Assembly (NCBI GenBank): GCA_019278155.1 | Contig: JADMLC010000006.1 | Coordinates: 1 to 44,598 of the forward strand | Source: Candidatus Kinetoplastidibacterium crithidiae | GTDB lineage: Bacteria > Pseudomonadota > Gammaproteobacteria > Burkholderiales > Burkholderiaceae_B | Reading direction: 5' to 3' | DNA: 44,598 bases | Part shown: one piece after another, positions 22,045 through 31,856 of the stretch | Position numbering within the stretch: position 1 is the first letter of the stretch | How the letters are laid out: each line of letters starts with the position of its first letter | The notes under the pieces: model-generated | Told to the model about the DNA's origin: nothing | The model's database searches: none | Seen by the model: the letters and a program-made list of their open reading frames with translations, nothing else | Made by a program: the position numbers and the translations under genes

Positions 22045-22050
22045 GTTTTC

Positions 22051-22437
22051 TTATTCTTTATTTGTTAAACATTCATATTTTATATGTTTTTTTATTAATA
22101 TTAATTGTATAAAAGCATATACCAGTAATATTAATAATATTCCAAATGTTCGAAAATTTACCCATGCTTTTTGCGTGAATATACCGGAAAAAGCAACAAA
22201 TGCATTTAATAGACTAAGCATTATAAAAAAACAAATCCATGAAATATTCAGATTATTCCATATTTTAATTGGCAATTTAATTTTCTTATGTAAGATTATA
22301 TAAACTAAATTTTTTTTAAAAAATATATTTGCTATTAATATTGCCATAGCAAATCCTAAATATATTATGGTTGGTTTTAATTTTATAAATAAATCATTTT
22401 TGCATAGTACTGTAGCTGTACCCATTATTATTACCAA
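22051..22437 (-). CDS. yciB: YciB/IspZ-type inner membrane protein, N-terminally truncated
   Basis: Membrane protein of the intracellular septation A family, linked to cell elongation and envelope synthesis. Only the C-terminal two thirds remain: 128 residues if started at the TTG at 22437, 124 from the ATG at 22425, while the family has about 180-200. The preserved part is clear ([23 protein letters not shown], then [30 protein letters not shown] and AWVNFRTFG). About 55-65 N-terminal residues, the first two membrane helices, are missing. In-frame similarity continues up to a stop at 22447-22449, beyond which lies ftsK on the other strand. Three or four helices remain. It may be a shortened working protein or a decaying gene. 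Confidence 0.8.
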   Translation of the reverse strand: MVIIMGTATVLCKNDLFIKLKPTIIYLGFAMAILIANIFFKKNLVYIILHKKIKLPIKIWNNLNISWICFFIMLSLLNAFVAFSGIFTQKAWVNFRTFGILLILLVYAFIQLILIKKHIKYECLTNKE

Positions 22438-22439
22438 TA

Positions 22440-24230
22440 ATGTTGGTCAATATTAAGTGTAGATTTCTTTACATTGTTTCTTGGCTAATAAAACTCATAA
22501 AAGATAGAAAGATAAAAAAGAATGAGAGTAAAAATGATTTTTTTTTAACTAATGAATCAAATGCAATTGAACGGGTGGACGATAAAATTGTTAGAGATAT
22601 AGGAAGTATTTCGAGTGATAATAGCAATACAATTGCATATATTAAAAAAGATCTTGAAGAAAAAACAAGTGAGAATAAAGCTTCAGATTCTAAAAATAAG
22701 ATAAGTGTTATAAAAAAACATAAAGATAAAAATCCTTATGAAAGCAAGTGTCCAGATCTCAGTTTATTAGATATACCAGATAATAACCCATGTTATGTTA
22801 CAGATGAAATAATAGAATCCACTTCCAAATTAATAGAAAAAAAACTTTCTGATTTTGGAGTTTCTGTAAAAGTAGTTCTTGCAAAGGCAGGTCCAGTTGT
22901 AACAAGATATGAAATTGAGCCGAACATAGGTGTTAAAGGCAGCCAAATTGTTAATTTGTCCCGTGATTTAGCTCGTGCTCTTAGTGTAGCAAGTATTAGA
23001 GTTGTAGAAACAATACCAGGAAAAAATTTGATGGGGTTAGAATTGCCTAACCCAAAGCGTCAATCTGTTAGTTTGCATGAGATTCTAGAATCTTCTTTAT
23101 ATCAAAATAGTAATTCTGTATTAACCATGGCTCTTGGTAAAGATATTGCTGGGAATCCGGTTATAGCTGATTTAGCGAAAATGCCGCATTTATTGGTTGC
23201 TGGAACAACAGGATCAGGAAAGTCAGTTGGTATAAATGCTATGATCATATCCTTGTTATATAAGTCTGATGCATCTAAAATTAGATTGATTCTAATAGAT
23301 CCTAAAATGTTAGAAATGAGTGTTTATGAAGGGATACCTCATTTGTTGACTAATGTTGTTACAGACATGAAAAAAGCAGCTAATGCTTTAAGATGGTGTG
23401 TAGGAGAAATGGAAAGAAGATATCGATTAATGAGCAAATTAGGAGTTCGTAATTTATCTGGTTATAATGAGAAAATTATAGCTTCTTTTAGCAACGGAGA
23501 TGGTATAAAAAACCCATTTTCTATTAGTGCTGATAATCCAGAGTTTTTACAGGTTATGCCATCGATAGTTGTTGTTATTGATGAGCTAGCTGATTTAATG
23601 ATGGTTGTAGGAAAAAAAATAGAAGAATTAATAGCTCGTTTGGCACAAAAAGCTAGAGCAGCAGGCATACACTTAATTCTTGCTACACAAAGACCTAGCG
23701 TTGACGTTATTACAGGATTAATTAAGGCAAATATTCCTACACGAATAGCTTTTCAGGTGTCTTCAAAAATAGACTCACGTACTATTTTAGACCAGTCTGG
23801 AGCAGAAAATTTGCTTGGTCAAGGGGATATGTTATATCTACCTCCTGGGATAGGTTTTCCAGTTAGAGTACATGGTGCTTTTGTTAGTGATAATGAAGTT
23901 CATAGGGTAGTTGAATATTTTAAATCACAAGGAGAAGCTAATTATGTTGAAGGAATTCTTGATGGTGAGCCTTATGATAATAACTCTGACTCTACAAGTA
24001 GTATAACAGGTATAGAAGATAATGATTCTGATCCAATGTATGATAGCGCTTGCGATATTATTATAAAACATAAAAGAGCTTCTATATCTTTAGTTCAGCG
24101 TCATTTAAGAATTGGTTATAATCGTGCAGCCAGATTGTTAGAGCAAATGGAAAAAGCAGGTATGGTTTCTAAAATGCATCCAAATGGAAACAGAGATATA
24201 TTAATTTCTACAGATAGTAAGGATGAGTGA
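22440..24230 (+). CDS. ftsK: DNA translocase FtsK lacking the N-terminal membrane domain
   Basis: FtsK pumps DNA at the division septum and activates XerCD at dif. The 596-residue protein lacks the usual four-helix N-terminal domain (about 180-200 residues). It begins [19 protein letters not shown], which looks like the segment just after the last membrane helix, then a short charged linker. The motor is intact: alpha domain from about 110, Walker A at 255-262 (GTTGSGKS), Walker [13 protein letters not shown], then [29 protein letters not shown]; the C-terminal gamma winged helix ([25 protein letters not shown]) is present. In FtsK family knowledge the membrane part is the one needed for divisome assembly. 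The start lies 2 bases from the start of divergent yciB. An in-frame stop at 22413-22415 rules out a longer form. Confidence 0.93.
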   Translation: MLVNIKCRFLYIVSWLIKLIKDRKIKKNESKNDFFLTNESNAIERVDDKIVRDIGSISSDNSNTIAYIKKDLEEKTSENKASDSKNKISVIKKHKDKNPYESKCPDLSLLDIPDNNPCYVTDEIIESTSKLIEKKLSDFGVSVKVVLAKAGPVVTRYEIEPNIGVKGSQIVNLSRDLARALSVASIRVVETIPGKNLMGLELPNPKRQSVSLHEILESSLYQNSNSVLTMALGKDIAGNPVIADLAKMPHLLVAGTTGSGKSVGINAMIISLLYKSDASKIRLILIDPKMLEMSVYEGIPHLLTNVVTDMKKAANALRWCVGEMERRYRLMSKLGVRNLSGYNEKIIASFSNGDGIKNPFSISADNPEFLQVMPSIVVVIDELADLMMVVGKKIEELIARLAQKARAAGIHLILATQRPSVDVITGLIKANIPTRIAFQVSSKIDSRTILDQSGAENLLGQGDMLYLPPGIGFPVRVHGAFVSDNEVHRVVEYFKSQGEANYVEGILDGEPYDNNSDSTSSITGIEDNDSDPMYDSACDIIIKHKRASISLVQRHLRIGYNRAARLLEQMEKAGMVSKMHPNGNRDILISTDSKDE

Positions 24231-24265
24231 GATTTTGTATATGTTTTTATTTTAATCTTATCAAA

Positions 24266-24352
24266 ATGCTAAAAATATTATTATTCATGAGTTTTTTATC
24301 TTTATATTTTTCTAATTATAAAGGACGTATTTTAATTTTTAAGGATATGTAA
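24266..24352 (+). pseudogene. lolA: possible lolA remnant
   Basis: A 28-codon open frame in the 159-base gap between ftsK and rarA. It begins MLKILLFMSFLSLYFSN, which looks like a lipoprotein-carrier signal peptide start, and stops after 28 residues. In Bordetella and many relatives lolA sits exactly between ftsK and rarA. Only the position and the hydrophobic start support this; no conserved LolA motif is visible. It may also be a chance frame. Confidence 0.25.
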
Positions 24353-24389
24353 ATAGAAATTTACTTTTTTCTTATATTGGGGCAAAACA

Positions 24390-25721
24390 ATGTGTTTTGA
24401 TAATAACTTTGAAAATAATAGCCATACTCCTCTTTCAGAAATTATGCGTCCTACTAGTTTAGATGATTTTATAGGGCAAGGTCATTTGATAAATAAAGAT
24501 AAACCACTGAGGCTATCTTTAGAAAGCAAAAAACTTTATTCTATGGTGTTATGGGGGCCACCTGGAGTAGGCAAAACTACATTAGCCAACCTAATAGCAA
24601 AATTGTCTGGTTATAATTTTGTATCAATATCTGCTGTTTTGAGTGGAGTGAAAGAAATACGTAATGCTATTGATAATGCTAAAGAATCAAGAGATATTGG
24701 GGTCAATACTATTATATTTGTTGATGAGGTGCATCGTTTTAATAAATCTCAACAAGATATTTTTTTGCCATATATAGAAAAAGGATTATTTTGTTTTATA
24801 GGTGCAACAACAGAAAACCCATCATTTGAGCTGAATTCTGCATTGCTTTCAAGAGTCAAGGTTCATATTTTAAATTCTTTGACATATGAAAATCTAGAAG
24901 AAATCCTGTCAAGGACACTATTTTTTTTAAATAAAAAAATAGTAAAGAATATTATTACATTTGAGTCGGAGGTTATTAATAAATTAATTATATTTGCTGA
25001 TGGAGATGCTAGAAGGCTTATTAGCTTAGTAGAAACGTTATTTAATTCTGCTCTATCTTTAGAAGTGTTTGATGTAAAGCTTGATTGGTTTGAGAAGATA
25101 ATTTCTAGAGATCTTAGACTATTTGATAAATCTGGTGATATTTTTTATGATCAAATAAGTGCTCTGCATAAATCGATAAGAGGATCAGATCCTGATGCTG
25201 CTTTGTATTGGTTTTTTTGTATGATTGATGGAGGTGTTGATCGTTCCTATTTAATTAGGAGGCTTTTAAGAATTGCGACTGAAGATATAGGGTTGGCTGA
25301 TCCAAGGGCTATAAGTTTAGTTGTTGATTGCGCCAATGCTTATGAGCGTTTAGGTTCTCCAGAAGGAGAGTTGGCACTAGCGAATGCAGTTATTTATATG
25401 TCTTGCGCACCTAAATCTAATTCTGTTTATAAAGCATATAATGAGGTTAGTAAATTTGCAAAAATTCATGGAAGTCAACCTGTTCCTATTCATTTGCGTA
25501 ATGTTTCAAGTAGTCTTGATAAGAAATTGGGTTATGGAAAGTTATATAGTTATTCTCATGATGAACCAGAGGCATATTCTGCATTACAAGATTATTTTCC
25601 AGAAGGGTTAGATGCTATTTTTTATAGGCCTACTGATTTTGGTTTGGAAATGAAAATAAAACAAAAATTAGAATTTTTAAGAAACCTAGATGATAAACAG
25701 AAAAAGGAAAATAAAAGATAG
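24390..25721 (+). CDS. rarA: replication-associated recombination protein A
   Basis: AAA+ ATPase (MgsA/RarA, WHIP/Mgs1 family) acting at stalled replication forks. The 443-residue protein begins with LSEIMRPTSLDDFIGQGHL, has Walker A at 56-63 (GPPGVGKT), Walker B with D112 and E113 (IIFVDEVHRF), sensor 1 GATTENPSFELN, the arginine finger region (LLSRVKVHIL), and the C-terminal tetramerisation domain (KSIRGSDPDAALYW, ATEDIGLADPRA). Position between ftsK (with the lolA site) and serS is the ancestral one. A ribosome binding site (GGGGC) lies 10 bases before the ATG. Family length is normal. Confidence 0.96.
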   Translation: MCFDNNFENNSHTPLSEIMRPTSLDDFIGQGHLINKDKPLRLSLESKKLYSMVLWGPPGVGKTTLANLIAKLSGYNFVSISAVLSGVKEIRNAIDNAKESRDIGVNTIIFVDEVHRFNKSQQDIFLPYIEKGLFCFIGATTENPSFELNSALLSRVKVHILNSLTYENLEEILSRTLFFLNKKIVKNIITFESEVINKLIIFADGDARRLISLVETLFNSALSLEVFDVKLDWFEKIISRDLRLFDKSGDIFYDQISALHKSIRGSDPDAALYWFFCMIDGGVDRSYLIRRLLRIATEDIGLADPRAISLVVDCANAYERLGSPEGELALANAVIYMSCAPKSNSVYKAYNEVSKFAKIHGSQPVPIHLRNVSSSLDKKLGYGKLYSYSHDEPEAYSALQDYFPEGLDAIFYRPTDFGLEMKIKQKLEFLRNLDDKQKKENKR

Positions 25722-25750
25722 TTTTTATTATTTTTTAACTTTTTAAAATT

Positions 25751-27055
25751 ATGTTAGATATAAATATTATACGGAAAGAACCGCGAAAATTACTAGAGAG
25801 ATTATCTGCTCGTGGTTATAAATTAGACATTTCTTATTTTGAAGAATTAGAACTTAGTCGCAAAAAACTTCAGAAGCAGACTGAAGATATGAAAGCGAAG
25901 CGTAATTCTTTAGCAAAGAAAATAGGTTTTTTAAAATCACAAGGATTAGATGCAAATGATTTAATTCTTGAATCTCAATCTATACCGGAAGACTTAAAAG
26001 ATCTAGAACAAAAACTTGCTTATTATCAAGAAGAAATTAATAAAATATTATTTTCTATTCCAAATATTCCTCATATCAGTGTTCCTGCTGGGTCTAATGA
26101 GCAAGATAATATTGAGATTCGTCGATGGATCTCCGATAAAATGGATATGGATGCAAGTTTTAATTATAAAGATCATGTAGAAGTAGGTGAGCCTCTTGGT
26201 CTTGATTTTTCTACTGCAGCCAAAATGTCTGGTTCTAGATTTGTATACATGACTGGTGGTTTGGCTCGTTTACATAGAGCATTGACACAGTTTATGTTAG
26301 ATGTGCATATTAATAATGGTTATGTTGAATGTTATACTCCTTATATAGTGAATGCCTCAGCTTTGTTTGGAACTGGTCAGTTGCCCAAGTTTAAGGAAGA
26401 AATGTTTGCTATTAAAAAAGGTTCATTTAATCATGGAAATAATAGTGTTGATGAACAGTATTTAATTTCTACTTCGGAAATTACTTTAGTTGGTAGTGTA
26501 TCTAACACTATATTAGATATGAAAGATTTGCCTATCAAATTAACTTCTCATACTCCTTGCTTTCGTTCCGAGGCAGGAAGTGGAGGTCGTGATATTAAAG
26601 GAATGATAAGACAACATCAATTTGATAAAGTCGAATTAGTTCAAATTGTTCATCCTAGTAATTCTTATGATGCTTTAGATTCTGTTTTATCTGATGCAGA
26701 AAGAATATTGCAATTATTAGAACTTCCTTATAGAGTAGTTTTATTATGTTCTGGAGATATGGGATTTTGTTCAGCTAAAACTTATGATCTAGAAGTTTGG
26801 TTACCATCTCAGAAGAACTGGCGTGAAATATCATCTGTTTCTAATTGTGAAGATTTTCAAGCAAGGAGGATGAAAGCTCGTTTTCGGAATGATCAAGGCA
26901 TGCTTGAATATGTTCATACAATCAATGGATCAGCTCTTGCGGTAGGTAGAACCTTAGTAGCTATTTTGGAAAATTATCAACAAAAAGATGGTAGTTTAAT
27001 TATTCCTGAAGCTCTTCGTTGTTATATGAATGGTAGCAGTATTTTAAGGTCATAA
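25751..27055 (+). CDS. serS: seryl-tRNA synthetase
   Basis: Class II aminoacyl-tRNA synthetase charging tRNA-Ser (and tRNA-Sec where present). The 434-residue protein has the N-terminal coiled-coil arm (about residues 27-100, LSRKKLQKQTEDMKAKRNSL) that grips the long variable arm of tRNA-Ser, then the catalytic core with TSEITL, motif 2 (CFRSEAGSGGRDIKGMIRQHQF) and motif 3 (GSALAVGRTLVAILENYQ). It has 29 bases in front of it and is followed on the opposite strand by tRNA-Ser(CGA), one of its own substrates. All catalytic parts are intact. Confidence 0.97.
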   Translation: MLDINIIRKEPRKLLERLSARGYKLDISYFEELELSRKKLQKQTEDMKAKRNSLAKKIGFLKSQGLDANDLILESQSIPEDLKDLEQKLAYYQEEINKILFSIPNIPHISVPAGSNEQDNIEIRRWISDKMDMDASFNYKDHVEVGEPLGLDFSTAAKMSGSRFVYMTGGLARLHRALTQFMLDVHINNGYVECYTPYIVNASALFGTGQLPKFKEEMFAIKKGSFNHGNNSVDEQYLISTSEITLVGSVSNTILDMKDLPIKLTSHTPCFRSEAGSGGRDIKGMIRQHQFDKVELVQIVHPSNSYDALDSVLSDAERILQLLELPYRVVLLCSGDMGFCSAKTYDLEVWLPSQKNWREISSVSNCEDFQARRMKARFRNDQGMLEYVHTINGSALAVGRTLVAILENYQQKDGSLIIPEALRCYMNGSSILRS

Positions 27056-27089
27056 AAATATAAAAATATGTATATTTATATTCTTGTTA

Positions 27090-27181
27090 TGGCGGAGAGA
27101 GTGGGATTCGAACCCACGGTACAGTTAATTCTGTACTCCTGATTTCGAGTCAGGTACATTAGGCCTCTCTGTCATCTCTCC
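27090..27181 (-). tRNA. tRNA-Ser (anticodon CGA)
   Basis: The minus strand folds into a 92-nt class II tRNA: acceptor GGAGAGA pairs with TCTCTCC, the anticodon loop CTCGAAA gives CGA (reads UCG), there is a long variable arm (GTACAGAATTAACTGTAC), a T-loop with GGTTCGAATCC, and an encoded CCA (27090-27092). UCG is a rare codon in such an AT-rich genome. It lies between serS and yaaA. Confidence 0.96.
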
Positions 27182-27282
27182 CAGACTTAGGATTATACAT
27201 GTAATTTTGTTATATTTGTTTTTATTGTTTTTGTTTTTTTACATTTATAGTTTTAGATGTTTTAACTATTCAGGATTTTGAA

Positions 27283-28044
27283 GTGTTATTTTTGCTCTCC
27301 CCATCTAAAAAAATTAATCAAAGAAATAGCAAATATTCTTTTGATATAGAGCCTATTTTTACAGAACGAGTTTCTGTTTTATTAAATGAACTACAAAGAA
27401 AAAGTGTACATGAATTATCTAGTCTGATGAAGATTAGTAAAAAACTTTCTGAGTTGAATTTCAATCGTTATTTGAATTGGGAAAATAGTAAGAATTGCTT
27501 GGCAAGTGCTTTTTTCTCTTTTAGTGGTGATGTTTATAAATTTTTAGATCCATATTCTTTTGATCTTGATGATCTATATTGGGCACAAGATCATTTTATT
27601 ATTCTTAGTGGTTTATATGGGTTACTTAGGCCATTAGATTTAATGAAACCTTATAGGTTGGATATGGGAGTTAAGATTAGATTAAGTTGCGGTAGAAATT
27701 TATACGAATTTTGGAAAACTGAAATTGCCTGGTACATCAATAGACAGCAAAAAAAAATTAATACTAATGTAATCTTAAACTTATCTTCAAATGAGTACTT
27801 TAAGGTTATAGATCCTAGTATTTTGAATGGAAAGGTTGTTAATTGTATTTTTCAAGATTTTGTAGGTGATCAATGGAGAGTAGTAGGAGTTAATGCAAAA
27901 CGTGTGCGTGGTTTAGTAGCTAATTTTATTATAAATAATAGGGTTGTAAGTTTAGATGAATTAAAAAAAAACACATATAGTGGTTATAGATATATTTCAT
28001 CTGAATCAAAGGAAGATTGTTTGGTTTTCAGGCAACAAATATAA
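27283..28044 (+). CDS. yaaA: YaaA family peroxide stress protein
   Basis: DUF328/YaaA protein, in E. coli an OxyR-controlled factor that lowers free iron and protects DNA during peroxide stress. The 253-residue protein has the family marks LLSPSKKI at the N-terminus, FLDPYSFDLDDLYWAQDHFIILSGLYGLLRPLDLMKPYRLDMG in the middle, NLSSNEYFKVI and the end VKRVRG-type AKRVRGLVANFII. The start is a GTG at 27283; no ATG fits the conserved N-terminus. It stands alone between a tRNA gene and the ilv leader, so it is probably its own transcript. Together with ahpC it is a second oxidative-stress gene in this window. Confidence 0.93.
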   Translation: MLFLLSPSKKINQRNSKYSFDIEPIFTERVSVLLNELQRKSVHELSSLMKISKKLSELNFNRYLNWENSKNCLASAFFSFSGDVYKFLDPYSFDLDDLYWAQDHFIILSGLYGLLRPLDLMKPYRLDMGVKIRLSCGRNLYEFWKTEIAWYINRQQKKINTNVILNLSSNEYFKVIDPSILNGKVVNCIFQDFVGDQWRVVGVNAKRVRGLVANFIINNRVVSLDELKKNTYSGYRYISSESKEDCLVFRQQI

Positions 28045-28458
28045 TTTTATTTATTTTTTGTTAATATCTAACTTCATTGAGTTGCTAAAGTAGTTTATAC
28101 TTATGAACTGAACGTAGCAAAGCGTTGGTTCTCATATGGCACTGATTTGTATATTCTTGACTCAGTGTTTTTAATATTATATTTATCGGTATATCATTTA
28201 TATGGGGTAACAATAACTGCTTTTGGTCGCATCAAAAGTGCGGGTTACCAGGGCTTTCGTTTCGATCTTATTCGTCTTTTAGAGACGTTTGTTCTGTGAT
28301 CATGATGAACAAAGATAACTTTTGTTGCTGTGATTTTGTGGAATAACTCTATGAGTTTTTAAGCATTTATCATAGTTATTTAAAATTGTTTTAGTTCTGT
28401 TATTATATAATTATGACAATCATGAGGAAAAAGAGCTTGTATTGAAAGGAAATAAATA
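28045..28458 (+). promoter_or_regulatory. long structured leader upstream of ilvI
   Basis: A 414-base gap, less AT-rich than other gaps, with a dense series of stems. A promoter candidate has a -10 TATACT at 28096-28101 and TTCATT 17 bases upstream. Then come: hairpin 28105-28131 (GAAC..AACG / CGTT.GTTC); hairpin 28140-28167 (CACTGA/TCAGTG) followed by five T; a two-level stem 28206-28249 (GGTAAC/GTTACC outside, CTTTTG/CAAAAG inside); hairpin 28273-28287 (CGTCT/AGACG); hairpin 28288-28313 (TTTGTTC/GAACAAA), whose right arm can instead pair with 28321-28326; and hairpin 28342-28380. A ribosome binding site AAGGA is at 28446-28450. This looks like a cis-regulatory RNA, either attenuator or ligand-sensing; mechanism unknown. 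Confidence 0.6.
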
Positions 28459-30177
28459 ATGGAAATGAATGGTGCGGATATACTTGTGCATTGCTTAGCC
28501 GAACAAGGGGTGGAACATGTTTTTGGCTATCCAGGTGGTGCAGTATTGTATATATATGATGCAATTTTTAAACAGGATAAATTTGAACATATTCTGGTTA
28601 GACACGAACAAGCAGCAGTTCATGCGGCTGATGCATATTCTAGGTCTTCAAAAAAAATAGGGGTTTGTCTAGTAACTAGTGGTCCAGGTGCAACCAATGC
28701 TGTTACTGGTATAGCTAATGCTTATATGGATTCTATTCCCATGGTTATCATAAGTGGGCAGGTTTCTACTGAGGCTATTGGAGAGGATGCTTTTCAAGAA
28801 TGTGATACTATAGGGATTACTCGTCCATGTGTTAAGCATAATTTTTTGGTAAGAGATGTAAAGAATTTAGCGGAAACTGTTAGAAAAGCTTTTTATATAG
28901 CACAGACCGGTCGTCCTGGACCTGTTTTGATAGATATTCCAAAAAATGTTTCTGCTGCCAAGTATAAATATGCACCTGCTAAGAGTGAAGTTGTTATGAG
29001 GTCATATTCCCCTGTTGTAAAAGGGCATCAAGGACAGATAAAGAAGGCTGCTCAAATGTTATTAGCTGCCGAGCGTCCAATTATTTATACTGGTGGTGGT
29101 GTTGTTTTATCTAATGCATCAGATAATTTGAGATCTTTATTAAAAATAACTGGTTCTCCTTGTGTAAATACATTAATGGGGTTGGGTTCTGTTGCATTTG
29201 ATGATTCACAGTATCTTGGTATGCCAGGAATGCATGGGACTTATGAAGCTAACTTTGCTATGCAGCATTGTGATGTTATGTTAGCAATAGGCACTCGTTT
29301 TGATGATCGTGTTATTGGTAATGTAAAGCATTTTTCTCAGAATACTAGAAAAATAATACATATAGATATTGATCCTTCTTCTATTTCTAAAAGGGTGCGG
29401 GTTGATGTTCCAATTGTTGGAGATGTGAAAGATATACTAGTTGATTTAATTGATCATATTGAACAATTAAAACTTAGTGGTTTGAAACAGTCATCATTAA
29501 AAAAATGGTGGGATCAAATTGGCATATGGAAAGACAAGAATTGTAAGAAATATTTAAATTCTGAGGAAGTTATAAAACCACAATATGTTATTGAAACTTT
29601 ATGGAAAGTTACCAATGGTGATGCTTTTATAACATCTGATGTTGGTCAACATCAGATGTGGACCGCCCAGTATTATGGTTTTAAACAACCAAGAAGATGG
29701 ATCAACTCTGGAGGTCTTGGCACCATGGGTGTTGGTTTACCGTATGCAATGGGAGTACAAAAAGCTAATCCAGATGCTGATATTGCTGTTATTACGGGTG
29801 AAGCCTCAATACAAATGAATATTCAGGAATTATCTACGTGTTTTCAGTACAACCTAACACCAAAGATTATATGTTTAAATAATCGTTTCCTTGGAATGGT
29901 ACGTCAATGGCAGCAAATTGATTATGGTTCAAGATATTCTCAGTCATATATGGAGTCTTTGCCTGATTTTGTCAAATTAGCAGAATCTTATGGCCATGTA
30001 GGTATTCGTATAGAAAATCCATCTGATGTTGAGCCTGCTTTGAAAGAGAGTTTTTCTAAATATAAGAATAGATTAGTTTTTATGGATTTCATTACAGATC
30101 GTACAGAAAATGTATGGCCGATGGTAAAAGCAGGCCGTGGTTTGACTGAAATGTTGCTTGGTTCTGAAGACTTATAG
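28459..30177 (+). CDS. ilvI: acetolactate synthase large subunit
   Basis: ThDP/FAD enzyme that condenses pyruvate with pyruvate or 2-oxobutyrate, the first common step of valine, leucine and isoleucine synthesis. The 572-residue protein has the N-terminal ThDP-pyrimidine domain (GYPGGAVLYIYDAI, catalytic Glu in RHEQAAVHAADAYSR), the FAD-binding middle domain (GTRFDDRVIGN) and the C-terminal ThDP-pyrophosphate domain. The Mg/ThDP motif reads GEASIQMNIQEL ... LNNR; related betaproteobacteria have GEG where most families have GDG, so the Ala is unusual. The C-terminal ENVWPMVKAGRGLTEMLLGSEDL is lineage-typical. It is followed after 10 bases by ilvH and preceded by a structured leader. Confidence 0.96.
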   Translation: MEMNGADILVHCLAEQGVEHVFGYPGGAVLYIYDAIFKQDKFEHILVRHEQAAVHAADAYSRSSKKIGVCLVTSGPGATNAVTGIANAYMDSIPMVIISGQVSTEAIGEDAFQECDTIGITRPCVKHNFLVRDVKNLAETVRKAFYIAQTGRPGPVLIDIPKNVSAAKYKYAPAKSEVVMRSYSPVVKGHQGQIKKAAQMLLAAERPIIYTGGGVVLSNASDNLRSLLKITGSPCVNTLMGLGSVAFDDSQYLGMPGMHGTYEANFAMQHCDVMLAIGTRFDDRVIGNVKHFSQNTRKIIHIDIDPSSISKRVRVDVPIVGDVKDILVDLIDHIEQLKLSGLKQSSLKKWWDQIGIWKDKNCKKYLNSEEVIKPQYVIETLWKVTNGDAFITSDVGQHQMWTAQYYGFKQPRRWINSGGLGTMGVGLPYAMGVQKANPDADIAVITGEASIQMNIQELSTCFQYNLTPKIICLNNRFLGMVRQWQQIDYGSRYSQSYMESLPDFVKLAESYGHVGIRIENPSDVEPALKESFSKYKNRLVFMDFITDRTENVWPMVKAGRGLTEMLLGSEDL

Positions 30178-30187
30178 GATCGTCATT

Positions 30188-30679
30188 ATGAAACATGTGA
30201 TTTCTGTGTTAATGGAAAATGAGCCGGGTGCACTGTCCAGGGTAGTTGGTTTATTTTCTGCTCGTGGTTATAATATTGAGTCATTGACAGTTGCTCCTAC
30301 AGAGGATTCGACTTTGTCTAGGCTTACAGTAGTTACTATTGGTTCTGATGAGGTAATAGAACAAATTACTAAGCATCTTAATAGATTAATAGATGTTGTG
30401 AAAGTTGTTGATTCAAATGATGGAGCTCATGTTGAGAGAGAGCTTTTGCTAATTAAAGTAAGGGCTATAGGAAAAGAGAGAGATGAAATAAAACGTATGG
30501 CTGATATTTTTCGTGGTCATATTGTTGATGTTACATATAAATCATATACAATTGAATTAACTGGAACACAGTGTAAAATACAGGCTTTTATAGAAGGGTT
30601 GGATCGTAGTTCTATTTTAGAAACTGTTCGTACTGGAATTTCTGGTATAGGCAGGGGAGAAAGGATACTTAAGATTTAA
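30188..30679 (+). CDS. ilvH: acetolactate synthase small (regulatory) subunit
   Basis: Regulatory subunit that activates the large subunit and carries the valine feedback site. I use the ATG at 30188, giving 163 residues, the usual length; it begins MKHVISVLMENEPGALSRVVGLFSARGYNIESLTV, the ACT domain that forms the Val-binding interface. The second half is the ALS-type C-terminal domain (LIKVRAIGKERDEIKRMADIFRGHIVDV ... IEGLDRSSILETVRTGISGIGRGERIL). Upstream in-frame codons overlap ilvI and are not needed; an AGGA ribosome site lies at 30176-30179. Confidence 0.96.
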   Translation: MKHVISVLMENEPGALSRVVGLFSARGYNIESLTVAPTEDSTLSRLTVVTIGSDEVIEQITKHLNRLIDVVKVVDSNDGAHVERELLLIKVRAIGKERDEIKRMADIFRGHIVDVTYKSYTIELTGTQCKIQAFIEGLDRSSILETVRTGISGIGRGERILKI

Positions 30680-30746
30680 TTCTATAGAAATCTTAAAAGT
30701 GTTGTTTTATATCTTGTTTCATGTGGTTATATAAATTTAAAATTAA

Positions 30747-31775
<1,029 letters not shown>

Positions 31776-31796
31776 GATTTCTGTATATTTATTTGC

Positions 31797-31829
31797 AACG
31801 GTATACTGTAAAAAGTATGCCGTTTTTTT
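31797..31829 (+). terminator. intrinsic terminator after ilvC
   Basis: Arms 31797-31806 and 31815-31824 form a 10-bp stem (AACGGTATAC with GTATGCCGTT, one G-T pair) around an 8-base loop, followed by a run of T. It closes the ilvI-ilvH-ilvC transcript and lies 28 bases before pssA. Confidence 0.88.
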
Positions 31830-31856
31830 ATGTTTTTACTTTTGGGTAGATGAACT

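Noticed and set aside
22441-22560. Missing N-terminus of YciB hidden in another frame under ftsK
   Set aside because: One minus-strand frame is hydrophobic but does not match the YciB N-terminus and ends in a stop; low-complexity A/T sequence explains it.
28136-28174. Short frame MALICIFLTQCF as an Ile/Leu leader peptide for ilvI attenuation
   Set aside because: There is no ribosome binding site before it, Ile/Leu/Val codons are not clustered in tandem, and it runs into the T-rich hairpin; too weak to call.
28204-28313. Known housekeeping RNA (4.5S RNA, tmRNA, RNase P) in the ilv leader
   Set aside because: The stem pattern is real but the signature loops of these RNAs are absent.
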